DNA of 34,110 nt from Xenorhabdus griffiniae (lineage in GTDB: Bacteria; Pseudomonadota; Gammaproteobacteria; Enterobacterales; Enterobacteriaceae): assembly GCF_001028135.1 (NCBI RefSeq), contig NZ_LDNM01000091.1, forward strand, positions 1 to 34,110, read 5' to 3'. The notes under the pieces are model-generated. The model made no database searches and had not been told where the DNA came from. It worked only from the letters and a program-made list of their open reading frames with translations. Shown piece by piece: positions 1-8,827 of this stretch. How positions within the stretch are numbered: position 1 is the stretch's first letter; each line of letters begins with the position of its first letter. A program made the position numbers and the translations under genes.

Positions 1-103
1 TGCTTGATAGAATTTTGTAGAGGTTTTTGGCTTCGGTGGTCTCGCCCGAATAGGGGGTTATATAAATCGAGGTAGTTGTTTATTCTGAATGGGGAAAGTA
101 AAA

Positions 104-736
104 ATGGCACAAAAGAAACTAAAGCTCACCGACGAGCAGCAAGTTCTCTTTGATGCCCTAACAAAACAGCAACAGAAATTCGTGTTAGGCATCTTAAAGG
201 GGCTGAATCAGACAGATGCCTACAAACAGGCTGGCTACAAGGCAAAGACGGAAGAAACAGCAAGATCTTGTGCAAGTGAAATCCTAACAAATCCTAACGT
301 CAAAGCATTTCTTAACTCAATGAACCAAGAAGCCGTTTCTGATGCGGTGATGAGCCGTCAGGAAGCCTTAGAGCGTCTTTCTGCAATGGGGCGTGTTTCT
401 ATTCACGATATCGCCGACTTTCGTAACAGTCAGATAGGCGAAGACGACGAGGGGAAACCTGTGTTTCAGGCGACATGGCAATTCAAAGATTCAGCGTTGC
501 AGAACCCGGCAGCACTCAGCGCTATCTCAGAACTGACCACCGGAAAGGATGGTATCAAGCTGAAACTCCATGATCCGAAAGCGGCGATTAAACAACTGTC
601 GGAATTGATGGGTTGGGAATCAGCGAAGAAAGTCGATTTGAGTTCCAGCGATGGTTCAATGACACCGAACAATATCGACCTCAGTCACCTGAGTTTTGAG
701 CAACTGATGGAACTGAGTAAAAATCGGGAAAAGTAG
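104..736 (+). CDS. Terminase small subunit
   Basis: This protein (210 aa) should bind the phage packaging site and hand DNA to the large terminase. The region MAQKKLKLTDEQ...QKFVLGILKGLNQTDAY (about residues 1-50) fits the terminase_2/Terminase_S pattern, in which a helix-turn-helix recognises repeats at pac or cos. The C-terminal half is charged (LSELMGW, SFEQLMELSKNREK) and could contact the large subunit. I chose the ATG at 104 over the in-frame ATG at 89 because GGGGAAAG (91-98) sits just ahead of 104, whereas nothing good precedes 89. It is the first gene of the packaging and head operon and is separated from terL by 198 bp. The family call is firm; the packaging mode (pac or cos) cannot be read from it. 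Confidence 0.85.
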   Translation: MAQKKLKLTDEQQVLFDALTKQQQKFVLGILKGLNQTDAYKQAGYKAKTEETARSCASEILTNPNVKAFLNSMNQEAVSDAVMSRQEALERLSAMGRVSIHDIADFRNSQIGEDDEGKPVFQATWQFKDSALQNPAALSAISELTTGKDGIKLKLHDPKAAIKQLSELMGWESAKKVDLSSSDGSMTPNNIDLSHLSFEQLMELSKNREK

Positions 737-934
737 CCCTATTTAACATAATGGCGCTTAGACGCACATCGACTTTTCAACTCAATCAAAATGCTACCTC
801 AAACGGGCAAAAACCTCACTCTTCTGCCTGATTTCAGGGCTTTTATTTGTTACTGATTTGTTATCAAAAACACGAAAATCATTTCGATGTGATTTTGGTG
901 CGAACGGCTTATTTCTCTCACTTTTGGTGCTGAC
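737..934. other. Spacer between terminase genes
   Basis: These 198 bp separate the small and large terminase genes, unusually long for this otherwise packed operon. Only a 26-codon ORF starting at 751 and an antisense ORF were seen, neither with coding character. No convincing promoter, terminator or hairpin stands out. It could hold a packaging site, but nothing here shows that. Confidence 0.4.
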
Positions 935-2380
935 ATGGATATTGATAATGCAATGCTGGATGAGGCTATCGAGAGAGAGATAGCACGGCGTAGTTTGCAT
1001 GAGTTCATCCAGTACATAAATCCTGAGTATATTACCAGTGACTTCTCTCGACAGGTCTGTGATGCACTGGATGAGTTTCTGATTGATATGATGGCAGGCG
1101 AACGCCCTATTCTTATACTGGGTGCGCCGCCACAGCATGGTAAATCCGATATTGTTTCTCGCTACCTGCCAGCTTACTTCTTCGGTAAGTATCCTGATAA
1201 GCGTGTTGCCGGGTTGTCCTATGGCAAAGATTTAGCCTCCGACATGAACCGTGATGTGCAGCGCATCATGATGAGTGAGGAATATCGCAATATCTTTCCG
1301 TCGTCGTCACTGAACCCAAAGCGAGTCGTGACTGTTGAAACGATGGCGAAGCGTAACTCTGATACGTTCGAGATTGTGGGTAACAAAGGCTCCTATATTG
1401 CGGCTGGCGTTGGTGGCCCATTAACGGGTAAGAAAGTCGATTTAGGCATTATTGACGACCCCATCAAGAACTCAAAAGAGGCGTTGAGTGCCACCACGAA
1501 GAACGCGATTTGGAACTGGTACGTTTCTACATTCAAAACCCGCCTGTCAAAAAACAGCGGCGAGATCATCATGGCGACCCGCTGGGCAACAGATGATCTA
1601 TCCGGCAAGGTAATTAAGATCAGTCAGAAAGCGAAGGTGCTAGCTTTTCCTGCTATCAATGAGCAAGGGGAGGCACTGGTACCAGAGCTACATCCCATCG
1701 AAAAACTGTTAGATACTAAAGCTATTCTGGGTGATTACTTCTGGTCAGCGATGTACCAGCAGTCACCAAGGCCCTCTGGTGGGACGATTTTCAAGGAAGA
1801 TTGGGTGAAATACTACCTGCCGAAAGACTTACCAGATAAATTCGACAAGGTGATCCACAGTTGGGATATGACCTTTAAAGACGGCGAAGGTACGGATTAC
1901 GTGGTCGGTCAGGTATGGGGCAAGAAAGGGGCAAACGCTTATTTACTACATCAAACACGAGCACGGATGACGTTCACCGAAACATTGAAGGCAGTTAAAA
2001 AGCAGACTGAATTATTTCCAGAAGGGCGTCGTAAGCTGGTGGAAGACAAAGCTAATGGCCCTGCTGTCATTAACACCCTACAAAATACGATATCAGGTCT
2101 GATCCCCGTAGAGCCGGACGGTAGTAAAGTCGCCCGCGCTCATGCGGTCACTGCTGAGTGGGAGGCGGGCAATATTTACCTGCCTCATCCAGATACGGCA
2201 CACTGGGTAGTGGATGCGGTGAATGAAATCACTACATTCCCAGTAGGTGCACATGATGATGTTGTGGATTGCATGACGCAGGCATTACGCGACTTGTATC
2301 AAAAGAGACGCGGTATCAGCATGAATCAGAATGTTATTAATCAGGCGATGCGCAATTCACGTCACGCTACTCGTTGGTAA
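935..2380 (+). CDS. Terminase large subunit (packaging ATPase/nuclease)
   Basis: This is the DNA-packaging motor: an N-terminal ATPase and a C-terminal RNase H-like nuclease that cuts concatemers at the portal. Walker A is GAPPQHGKS (residues 63-71). Walker B is VDLGIIDDPI (168-177), with acidic residues at its end. A coupling-motif candidate is IIMATRW (211-217). The nuclease acidic residues are visible as SWDMTF (D311), LVEDKANG (E370) and the C-terminal HDDVVD (440-445), the pattern of the TIGR01630-type large terminase C domain. The 481-aa length is normal. The start at 935 is the first ATG after an in-frame stop at 890; its ribosome site is weak, and ATG 953 is an alternative. It ends by overlapping upstream in-frame codons of the portal gene. 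Confidence 0.95.
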   Translation: MDIDNAMLDEAIEREIARRSLHEFIQYINPEYITSDFSRQVCDALDEFLIDMMAGERPILILGAPPQHGKSDIVSRYLPAYFFGKYPDKRVAGLSYGKDLASDMNRDVQRIMMSEEYRNIFPSSSLNPKRVVTVETMAKRNSDTFEIVGNKGSYIAAGVGGPLTGKKVDLGIIDDPIKNSKEALSATTKNAIWNWYVSTFKTRLSKNSGEIIMATRWATDDLSGKVIKISQKAKVLAFPAINEQGEALVPELHPIEKLLDTKAILGDYFWSAMYQQSPRPSGGTIFKEDWVKYYLPKDLPDKFDKVIHSWDMTFKDGEGTDYVVGQVWGKKGANAYLLHQTRARMTFTETLKAVKKQTELFPEGRRKLVEDKANGPAVINTLQNTISGLIPVEPDGSKVARAHAVTAEWEAGNIYLPHPDTAHWVVDAVNEITTFPVGAHDDVVDCMTQALRDLYQKRRGISMNQNVINQAMRNSRHATRW

Positions 2381-2388
2381 AAATTACT

Positions 2389-3954
2389 ATGGCAAGAAAT
2401 AAAAAGCGTCAGGCTGCAAAGCCACGGCGAGGATTGGCTTTGTCTAAATCTCTTTTGGGAAAATTAGATGATAGGCAATACATCCCGACCTATGAAGAAG
2501 TAAAAGATATTTATGGCCCGGCAAAAACATTAGGCACGCCAAAAGAAGTCACAATGGCAATGGATGCCTCATTAAGTTCTGCCGGCGCATACACTCTTAT
2601 TCAGCATGCATGGGAGCACGGTCAGGGTTATGCGCTTGGCCCATCATTTATGGGTTATGCCGCTTTATCATCTCTCACGCAGAACGGTTTAATCCGAGCC
2701 TGCATCGAGACTGTGGTTGATGATATGACACGGGAATGGATAGAAATCAAATCGGTGGAAAGCGACAGTCAGGACGACAGCTCCGAAGATAAAAAAGCGA
2801 TTGAGGATGCACTGATTGAATTCAAGGTTAAAGATATTTTTCACAAAGCAGCAGAATTCAATGGTTACTTTGGTGGCTGCCTGATATTCATTGATACGGG
2901 CGCTACAGATAATCAATTACTGGTGCCATTGGATATCTCAGAAAAATCGGCAGAGCTGAAAAATTTCAAACGTTTCGTGCTGGTGGAGCCTATCAATATC
3001 TTTCCTGGCAGATATGAAAGCACTGACCCACTGAGTCCCCGCTATTTTAGTCCTGATACATGGTGGATACTGGGTAAAGAAGTTCACGGTTCCCGCCTAA
3101 TACGCATTTGTGGTAATGAAGTCCCGATTCTACTGAAACCTTCATACAATTTTATGGGGATGCCACAGGCGCAGTTGCTGTATGACTACGTGATCCACTT
3201 TCAGGACAGCCGCACCTCCGCTGCGCGGTTGCTGGAGAAATTTTCTCTGACGGCACTGAAAACTAATATGGAAGACATTTTAACCAATCCAAATGCAACC
3301 AGAGGATTAGATGGACGATTGGCTTATCTGGCTCAACATCGTTCCAATGATGGTATTTTAGCGATTGATTACGAAATGGAAGATATCGTTAAGCTGGAAA
3401 CACCACTCTCTGGGGTCACTGATATTGTTCGCCAGATGCTGGAAATGATTGTGGTGATTAACCGTACCCCTGCCGTGAAATCATTGGGCCTATCCCCCAG
3501 TGGATTTAATGCGACTGGAGACAGTGATATCCGGAACTATAACGACCACGTTAAGAGTCAACAAGAGAAGGTATTTAGGGCCGGACTGCAAAAGGCGCTT
3601 GATATTATTCAGATTGTCACATTAGGTCACCTAAACCAGTCTGTTACGTTCGATTTTGTTGATTTGAATAAGCAGGATGCCAAGGTCGCCGCTGAAATCG
3701 AAAAACTCAAAGCTGAGAGAGATGCCTCATTGCTGGATTCGTCGATTATCTGGGAGAAAGAGGTAAGAAAGCGTCTATCTACCGATCCTGACAGTGATTA
3801 TTTCGGCATTGATGTTGATGATGTTCCAGAGGTTAATTATGGGGAAGAAACGGAAAGTCAAAACGGGGAGACCTACACGCCCCAACGCAGGACTGGAGCA
3901 GGAATATTACCGCCGGATGCAGGGATTGATTCAGGAAATGGCGGACTCGGTTGA
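2389..3954 (+). CDS. Portal protein (DUF1073 family)
   Basis: The portal forms the dodecameric ring at the capsid vertex through which DNA is pumped and to which the neck attaches. The sequence has the DUF1073 (phage portal 3) character: a basic N-terminus (MARNKKRQAAKPRRGL), SLTQNGLIRACIETVVDDMTREW, FNGYFGGCLIFID and, near the end, SGFNATGDSDIRNYNDHVKSQQE. I start at ATG 2389 (521 aa); the longer frame begins with a TTG at 2374 inside the terL stop region and lacks a better ribosome site. The 3' end overlaps the head morphogenesis gene by 116 bp in a different frame, which implies translational coupling. Position after terL and before a gpF-like gene is standard. Confidence 0.9.
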   Translation: MARNKKRQAAKPRRGLALSKSLLGKLDDRQYIPTYEEVKDIYGPAKTLGTPKEVTMAMDASLSSAGAYTLIQHAWEHGQGYALGPSFMGYAALSSLTQNGLIRACIETVVDDMTREWIEIKSVESDSQDDSSEDKKAIEDALIEFKVKDIFHKAAEFNGYFGGCLIFIDTGATDNQLLVPLDISEKSAELKNFKRFVLVEPINIFPGRYESTDPLSPRYFSPDTWWILGKEVHGSRLIRICGNEVPILLKPSYNFMGMPQAQLLYDYVIHFQDSRTSAARLLEKFSLTALKTNMEDILTNPNATRGLDGRLAYLAQHRSNDGILAIDYEMEDIVKLETPLSGVTDIVRQMLEMIVVINRTPAVKSLGLSPSGFNATGDSDIRNYNDHVKSQQEKVFRAGLQKALDIIQIVTLGHLNQSVTFDFVDLNKQDAKVAAEIEKLKAERDASLLDSSIIWEKEVRKRLSTDPDSDYFGIDVDDVPEVNYGEETESQNGETYTPQRRTGAGILPPDAGIDSGNGGLG

Positions 3955-4642
3955 TTACTGGCTATCCGCAGAATATAAGCGTCAGCAGCCGAATATTGTC
4001 GGTGATGCCTCACCAGCCAAGGAGTTGAACCGTAAACTGTTCTCAGTCATGGGGCGATGGACAACGAGATTTGGTCGAATGGCGGAATCTATCGCTGTCT
4101 GGTTTGTTAATCGCGCCAATACCTATGCGTCAAACTCAGTAAAGAACAAACTGAGAGTTGAAAGTATCACCGTCAATATGCAAGTCACACCTGCCGTGCA
4201 GAACGTGCTAGATAGTCTGTATGAGCAGCAGGTCAGTTTGATTAAGTCCATTCCCGAGCAATATTTGACACAAGTGCAGACATTGGTACAGCAGAGCGTG
4301 GTCAACGGGCGGGATATTGGCTTTCTGAAAGAAGAGCTAAAAAAGCGTTATAACCTGACGGAAAACCGCGCCAAAACCATTGCCCGTGACCAGAATGCTA
4401 AAGCGACGAACGCCATTGCACGGGAACGATGCAAATCATCGGGGATCACTGAGGGAATTTGGATACACCGTGCTGGTGGCAGTAAATCCTACCGCGAATC
4501 ACATCTCAAAATGCACGGTCAGAAATTCAACCTGAGTGAGGGATGTTATGATCCACACGTACAAAGGCATATTCATACCGGGGAGCCGGTGAACTGCAAA
4601 TGTGATTTCCGCCCTGTTATTCCTCAAATTGGAAGCAGTTAA
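3839..4642 (+). CDS. Head morphogenesis protein, Mu gpF-like minor head protein
   Basis: This 267-aa minor head protein is probably needed at the portal vertex during capsid assembly. The diagnostic part is the C-terminus: IARDQNAKATNAIARERC, then IWIHRAGGSKSYRESHLKMHG and HTGEPVNCKCDFRPVI, the His/Cys pattern of the phage Mu gpF family. The open frame extends back to 3794, but AGAGG at 3828-3832 is placed six bases before ATG 3839 (MGKKRKVKTGRP), so I start there. The gene overlaps the portal 3' end and precedes the protease/scaffold gene by 3 bp. Family confidence is high; its exact step in assembly is known only by analogy. Confidence 0.88.
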   Translation: MGKKRKVKTGRPTRPNAGLEQEYYRRMQGLIQEMADSVDYWLSAEYKRQQPNIVGDASPAKELNRKLFSVMGRWTTRFGRMAESIAVWFVNRANTYASNSVKNKLRVESITVNMQVTPAVQNVLDSLYEQQVSLIKSIPEQYLTQVQTLVQQSVVNGRDIGFLKEELKKRYNLTENRAKTIARDQNAKATNAIARERCKSSGITEGIWIHRAGGSKSYRESHLKMHGQKFNLSEGCYDPHVQRHIHTGEPVNCKCDFRPVIPQIGSS

Positions 4643-4645
4643 ATT

Positions 4646-5926
4646 ATGCCTAAAACTAACGAAAAAAACTCTGTCGTCTTTGACGAGGGGAGCCGACGAC
4701 GTATTGATGACAACGGATATCTCCACGTCTCACAAACGCATCTCACTAAAGAGCAGGTTGTACCGTACATCGGTCGGGAAATTCCCGATTGGGAGAATCT
4801 GGAGTTAGAACCAGATCGACTGTATTACGGTTATCGACCTGCTGATGAGCTGGAAAAGGCCAAATCCACCTTTAATGGTGTTCCATTGCTTTATATCCAC
4901 AAACAGGACAGTGCAGAACAGCCATTAAAAGAGCTGCGGGTGGGATCTATTGGGACAACCCCTATATGGGATACGCCCTATCTGGATAACGCATTAACCG
5001 TAACTGACCAGATGGCAATTGATGCCATTCAGGATGGTTCGTTAAAGGAACTCAGTTGTGGCTATTTTTTTGAACCTGATTTCACATCGGGTGAGTTTAA
5101 CGGGGTGGCGTATGACTTCGTGATGAAAAATCTTCGCGGGAATCATGTCGCACTGGTTAAAGAAGGTCGGGCTGGCCCCGATGTCTACGTACATGACGGC
5201 TTGCCGTCTCAATTACAGGAACATGCAATGCCACAGGACAACACAGCACCGAACAGTGCAGAAAATAACAGTGTTATCACACAAGATAACCCGAATGCGG
5301 CTCAGTCAACTGAGAATCAGAAGCCGACTGAGTTTGCGATAGATAACGATGCTGTCAGAGAAAAAATGACAGAGCTAGGACTGGCAACGGATGATGAAGC
5401 CGCTGTGCAAACTTTTATCAGCGGCATGCAGTTTGCTCATGAACTGACGGAGAGTGACCCAATAACAACTCCTGTCGGAGATAACGGTCAGGAAGACCCT
5501 AAAACAGCGAATGGTAACCTCGCTGGGGGAAATTCTGGAGAAAACAGAGGTGAAACCAAAAAGGAAACTCCTGCCATGGATCGCAAGCCAGTAATCACGA
5601 TGACGATGGATGCTAACAGTATTCGTCAGCAAGCCATTGAACAGACTAAGGTGCATTTCAAGGCACTCAATGAAGCCGGGCAAAAAGTCCGTTCGCTGGT
5701 GGGTGAGCTGGACATTATGGCTTTTGACAGCGCCGAAGCAATTTATGCACATGCGCTGAAAAACAAAGGCTATGACCCACAGAAATACGACAAAAGCGCG
5801 TACAAGGGGATGGTTGACGTGCTGGCAGCACAAAAGCCGTCTGCATTCGCTCAGAATCCGGTTATGGATGCCGCGCCAAGCAGTCTGGAAGGCCCATTCG
5901 CGGGTTTGAAAAACATCAAAATTTAA
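4646..5926 (+). CDS. DUF2213 prohead protease fused to scaffold
   Basis: A 426-aa capsid maturation protein. Residues about 1-185 form the DUF2213 domain with the features of phage prohead proteases: VPLLYIHK (candidate His), KELSCGYFFEP (candidate Ser) and LRGNHVALVKEGRAG. Residues about 195-426 are low-complexity, acidic and rich in Q, N and T, then helical, as expected of an internal scaffold removed during maturation. An in-frame ATG at 5228 (codon 195, MPQDNTAPNS) is preceded by CAGGA (5216-5220). A second ATG at 5576 follows AAGGA (5561-5565). Separate scaffold products could therefore be made, like lambda Nu3 inside C. The catalytic assignments are inferred from motif resemblance. The gene lies directly before the cement and capsid genes. 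Confidence 0.85.
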   Translation: MPKTNEKNSVVFDEGSRRRIDDNGYLHVSQTHLTKEQVVPYIGREIPDWENLELEPDRLYYGYRPADELEKAKSTFNGVPLLYIHKQDSAEQPLKELRVGSIGTTPIWDTPYLDNALTVTDQMAIDAIQDGSLKELSCGYFFEPDFTSGEFNGVAYDFVMKNLRGNHVALVKEGRAGPDVYVHDGLPSQLQEHAMPQDNTAPNSAENNSVITQDNPNAAQSTENQKPTEFAIDNDAVREKMTELGLATDDEAAVQTFISGMQFAHELTESDPITTPVGDNGQEDPKTANGNLAGGNSGENRGETKKETPAMDRKPVITMTMDANSIRQQAIEQTKVHFKALNEAGQKVRSLVGELDIMAFDSAEAIYAHALKNKGYDPQKYDKSAYKGMVDVLAAQKPSAFAQNPVMDAAPSSLEGPFAGLKNIKI

Positions 5927-5935
5927 GAGGTTATC

Positions 5936-6424
5936 ATGGCATTACAAAAACAGGTCGGCCTGTACTACGCACCAGCGGTTCCCGGTGACAGAGCCACACA
6001 AAACCCCGTGATTTACACGCAGGGAAACCCGCGAGCGGAAGGCGATATTACTGTCGGTCATTTTGTCTTTGCAGGTACAGATCCGTTTAGGCAAGTAAAA
6101 GCCTCTACAACAGGCAAAGATGCACCGATTGGCTTTGTTGAGCGCATAATGGCGTACTACAACTACAATCTGATATCACCGGGAACAATGACGATCCCCG
6201 ATCAAACTGACGTCACAGTGGCGGTTCGTGGTGATTACTGGTGTGCACCAACTAATCAGAATGCGGCTACTGGTCAGGCCGTGTTTGCCTCCACAACTGA
6301 TGGCAGCATTCAGACAGCCGATGCAAAAGCAACGATTGACGGGCATGTTAAAACAGACTGGACAGTCAAATACTACGACGCTGACAGCAACCAAGCCATC
6401 ATATCTAACTGGCACACCGCCTAA
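5936..6424 (+). CDS. Capsid cement/decoration protein
   Basis: This 162-aa protein likely stabilises the expanded capsid from outside. Its features fit the structural cement family seen before DUF2184 capsids: AVPGDRATQNPVIYTQGNPRAEG near the start, IGFVERIMAYYNYN, SPGTMTIPDQTDVTVAVRGDYW and a C-terminal WTVKYYDADSNQAIISNW. The chain is beta-rich without a signal peptide. AGAGG precedes ATG 5936. It is the gene between scaffold and major capsid, the usual place for a cement protein. A generic head-stabilising role is likely; capsid binding is not shown by the sequence itself. Confidence 0.78.
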   Translation: MALQKQVGLYYAPAVPGDRATQNPVIYTQGNPRAEGDITVGHFVFAGTDPFRQVKASTTGKDAPIGFVERIMAYYNYNLISPGTMTIPDQTDVTVAVRGDYWCAPTNQNAATGQAVFASTTDGSIQTADAKATIDGHVKTDWTVKYYDADSNQAIISNWHTA

Positions 6425-6501
6425 CTACCCGCCTGACATTATTCACGCATGACGACACTCTGAAATAACAGGTGGCTTTGTCATGCGTGCTGGAGAACAG
6501 A

Positions 6502-7515
6502 ATGAGTAATATTTCTTTTGAACAAGCCAAGCAATACGGCTTTATTTTTAATGGTGCTCGCCAGTGGATCACGCCCGGCAGTATCCCGCGACTGGCTCAG
6601 GATTCAGCGTTAATCACCACGCCAAACTCGACCGTTCCGGCTGAGTTACTGGCCTATATAGACCCGACAGTTATTGAAATCCTCACCGCGCCACGTAATG
6701 CCCGTGAATTGTACAGTGAAGAAAAGCGCGGGGACTGGACTACAGCATACATGAAATGGCGTGCCAATGAAGTCACCGGCAACACTGCGGCCTATTCGGA
6801 TTTTGGGCATTCCGGTAAATCTGGTACGAATTACGAATGGCATGTTCGTGAGCAATATCGCTATCAGACTGTCGTTCAGTATGGTGATCTAGAGGCTGAT
6901 ATGGCGTCTGAGGCTAAAATCAATTTGGCTGCGGATAAACAACGTGCTGCGGCGACTATCATTGATATTGATAGTAATAAATTTTATCTATTGGGGGTGG
7001 CAGGTCGTGAAATTTACGGCGCATTAAATGACCCGAATCTAACCCCTGCGATTGTTGCCGCATCTTCGGGTGAAAAGAATTCAACTAAGTGGGTGAATAA
7101 GAACACAAGGCAGCGCTACAGCGATGTCCTGAATCTGTTTGCTCGTTTGGTTAATCAAACTCAAGGGTTAGTTTCTGAGCGAGACAGATTAATTCTGGCT
7201 ATTTCTCCGACGCTGCGCGTGCAACTGGGGGATGCAACCGATTTTAACGTTTCGGTGATGAAGATGCTGACGACTTATTTTAGTAGCCTTGAAATCGTCA
7301 GCTTGCCACAATTGAGTGGGCCAAGTGGCGAAACTATGCAGTTGATCGCCCCGAAAGTAGCGGGAATGGAAACAGGGCTGCTGGGTTTTGGTGAGAAGAT
7401 GCGTGCAGGTCGCATTGTGCCAGAGTTGTCGTCATTCTCCCAGAAATTCACTGCAACCACCTACGGCGCAGTGATCCGAATCCCCGCTGCTATAGTCCAG
7501 ATGACAGGCATGTAA
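6502..7515 (+). CDS. Major capsid protein (DUF2184)
   Basis: The main shell protein, 337 aa, probably HK97-fold. It matches the DUF2184 capsid pattern: MSNISFEQAKQYGFIF at the start, TAPRNARELYSEEKRGDWTT, SDFGHSGKSGTNYEWHVREQYRYQ in the middle and the C-terminal KFTATTYGAVIRIPAAIVQMTGM. GGAGA (6492-6496) lies five bases before ATG 6502; a GTG at 6472 in the same frame has no comparable site. A clear rho-independent terminator follows 25 bp after the stop, which may limit downstream transcription and keep capsid mRNA in excess. Confidence 0.9.
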   Translation: MSNISFEQAKQYGFIFNGARQWITPGSIPRLAQDSALITTPNSTVPAELLAYIDPTVIEILTAPRNARELYSEEKRGDWTTAYMKWRANEVTGNTAAYSDFGHSGKSGTNYEWHVREQYRYQTVVQYGDLEADMASEAKINLAADKQRAAATIIDIDSNKFYLLGVAGREIYGALNDPNLTPAIVAASSGEKNSTKWVNKNTRQRYSDVLNLFARLVNQTQGLVSERDRLILAISPTLRVQLGDATDFNVSVMKMLTTYFSSLEIVSLPQLSGPSGETMQLIAPKVAGMETGLLGFGEKMRAGRIVPELSSFSQKFTATTYGAVIRIPAAIVQMTGM

Positions 7516-7540
7516 CCCACACACCATAATCAAAAATTCG

Positions 7541-7567
7541 ATGGTCTCTCAGGAGGCCATTTTTTAT
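7541..7567 (+). terminator. Terminator after capsid gene
   Basis: An 8-bp stem ATGGTCTC / GAGGCCAT (one G-T pair) with a TCAG loop is followed by TTTTTATTT. It ends the head operon or partly reduces read-through into the connector genes. Confidence 0.8.
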
Positions 7568-7583
7568 TTCGGAGAAAAGTAGT

Positions 7584-7937
7584 ATGTCAAAAGGAAAAAC
7601 CGTGAACGTTCACCTGAATCATCCACACGGAATTGAGTTCCCGATGCCAGATGGCGCCAGTGTGGTTTTGGAAGGTAACGCGTTTCATTTATTTGGACAG
7701 GAAAAAGGCGTGCTTCCTGTCGGTCTCTATGGAAAAACGAGGGTAGACGCGGATAAGTGGGATTACATCCTGAAAACGTATGGCGAGATGGAAATATTTA
7801 AAAATAACCTCTGTGTTTGGGATGAGAAAGCGGCGAGCGCCAATGATAAAGCCCACGAGAACAAAGGGCTTCGTCACGGACGCGAACCGGTTGATACCAG
7901 CAAGACTACCACAGAGCCAGCGAAGGAGAGCATCTAA
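7584..7937 (+). CDS. Hypothetical phage structural-region protein
   Basis: I do not assign a family to this 117-aa protein. It opens with MSKGKTVNVHLNHPHGIEFPMPDG, has a mixed beta pattern to about residue 80 (VVLEGNAFHLFG, DADKWDYILKTYGEMEIF) and a polar tail rich in T, K and E. There is no signal peptide or membrane segment. It begins 17 bp after the post-capsid terminator with GGAGAAAAG ahead of its ATG and ends 2 bp before the DUF4054 adaptor gene. Its place between capsid and connector suggests a head or head-tail joining role, which is inference only. Confidence 0.7.
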   Translation: MSKGKTVNVHLNHPHGIEFPMPDGASVVLEGNAFHLFGQEKGVLPVGLYGKTRVDADKWDYILKTYGEMEIFKNNLCVWDEKAASANDKAHENKGLRHGREPVDTSKTTTEPAKESI

Positions 7938-7939
7938 TA

Positions 7940-8353
7940 ATGGCTATCGTCACATTTGGCAGTGGCGAATTCCTGAAACTGTATCCTCGATTTGCAGGTG
8001 TTTTGACCGATGGACAATTGCAACAGGCGTTTGATGTGGCCTGTCTGTTGCTGGATAACTCCGATAACTCGATTATTCCCTATGAGCTAAATGGTACGCA
8101 GGAACGCAAAACACTGTTGTATTTGCTGACCTGCCATATTGCGACAGTAACGTTATGGGGAAACAACGATCAATCAGGGCCAGCATCCAGCGCAACCGAG
8201 GGTTCGGTCAGTGTCTCGTTCGCTGTACCGGACGTAGCCAATGCCTCATGGTTTAAGCTCACTCCGTGTGGGCAAATGTACTGGCAGGCAACCCGCAAGT
8301 ATGTTGTAGGTGGGCGATATTCAGCGGTGAAACATTATCATCCATGGGGGTAA
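7940..8353 (+). CDS. Head-tail adaptor (DUF4054)
   Basis: This 137-aa protein fits DUF4054, the gp6/gp15-type adaptor that binds beneath the portal. Visible family features are FLKLYPRFAGVLTDGQLQQAFDVACLLLDNSD, ERKTLLYLLTCHIATVTLWG, a glycine/serine linker, then VSFAVPDVANASWFKLTPCGQMYW and GGRYSAVKHYHPWG at the C-terminus. Helices 1-70 followed by a beta hairpin match the usual fold. It starts with ATG 7940 directly after a TAA and is 3 bp from the next gene. Confidence 0.85.
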   Translation: MAIVTFGSGEFLKLYPRFAGVLTDGQLQQAFDVACLLLDNSDNSIIPYELNGTQERKTLLYLLTCHIATVTLWGNNDQSGPASSATEGSVSVSFAVPDVANASWFKLTPCGQMYWQATRKYVVGGRYSAVKHYHPWG

Positions 8354-8356
8354 GTC

Positions 8357-8827
8357 ATGGCTATTAAAGGTGGGGATAAGCTCAGGGCGGCACTGGAACG
8401 GATCGCCAATACACAAACAATTCAGGTAAATGCAGGAATACTGGCAGGCGCAACCAATGAAGACACGGGCGAGAAAATCGCACCCTATGCCGCCGCGAAC
8501 GAATTTGGCACGCGTAATATTCCGCCTCGACCGTTTATGCGCAGTACTATCGCCAATAAGTCTGACGAATGGGGTAAGATTCTTGGTGCTCAGATTAAAG
8601 GGCGTTTACAGGAAGTTGGCGGTATAGAGGCAGCATTTGAAACAGTAGGTAAGGAGATGGCGTTAGATATCAAAGATAGCATTGAGCAATCATTACCTCC
8701 ACCCAATGCTCCTGCAACCGTCGCTAAGAAAACCAAGAAAGGCCGTGCATCACCCGGTCAAACGCTGGTGGATTCCGGTAGTATGCAGCGGGCGGTTGAT
8801 TTTGAAGTTATCAAGGGAGGGAAATAA
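8357..8827 (+). CDS. Neck protein, HK97 gp10-like / virion morphogenesis
   Basis: A 156-aa connector protein. The signature is APYAAANEFGTRNIPPRPFMRSTI (about residues 44-66), typical of HK97 gp10-like and Mu gpG-type virion morphogenesis proteins. It is followed by a long helix (DEWGKILGAQIKGRLQEVGGIEAAFETVGKEMALDIKDSIEQS) and a C-terminal LVDSGSMQRAVDFEV, also typical of that group. It presumably closes or completes the tail before attachment to the head. The stop overlaps the next start (TAATG at 8825-8829). Confidence 0.8.
   Translation: MAIKGGDKLRAALERIANTQTIQVNAGILAGATNEDTGEKIAPYAAANEFGTRNIPPRPFMRSTIANKSDEWGKILGAQIKGRLQEVGGIEAAFETVGKEMALDIKDSIEQSLPPPNAPATVAKKTKKGRASPGQTLVDSGSMQRAVDFEVIKGGK

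Noticed and set aside
794..1138. 114-codon minus-strand frame
   Set aside because: Antisense to the terminase start, without ribosome site or family likeness.
5375..5833. 152-codon minus-strand frame
   Set aside because: Antisense shadow of the scaffold region, no ribosome site.
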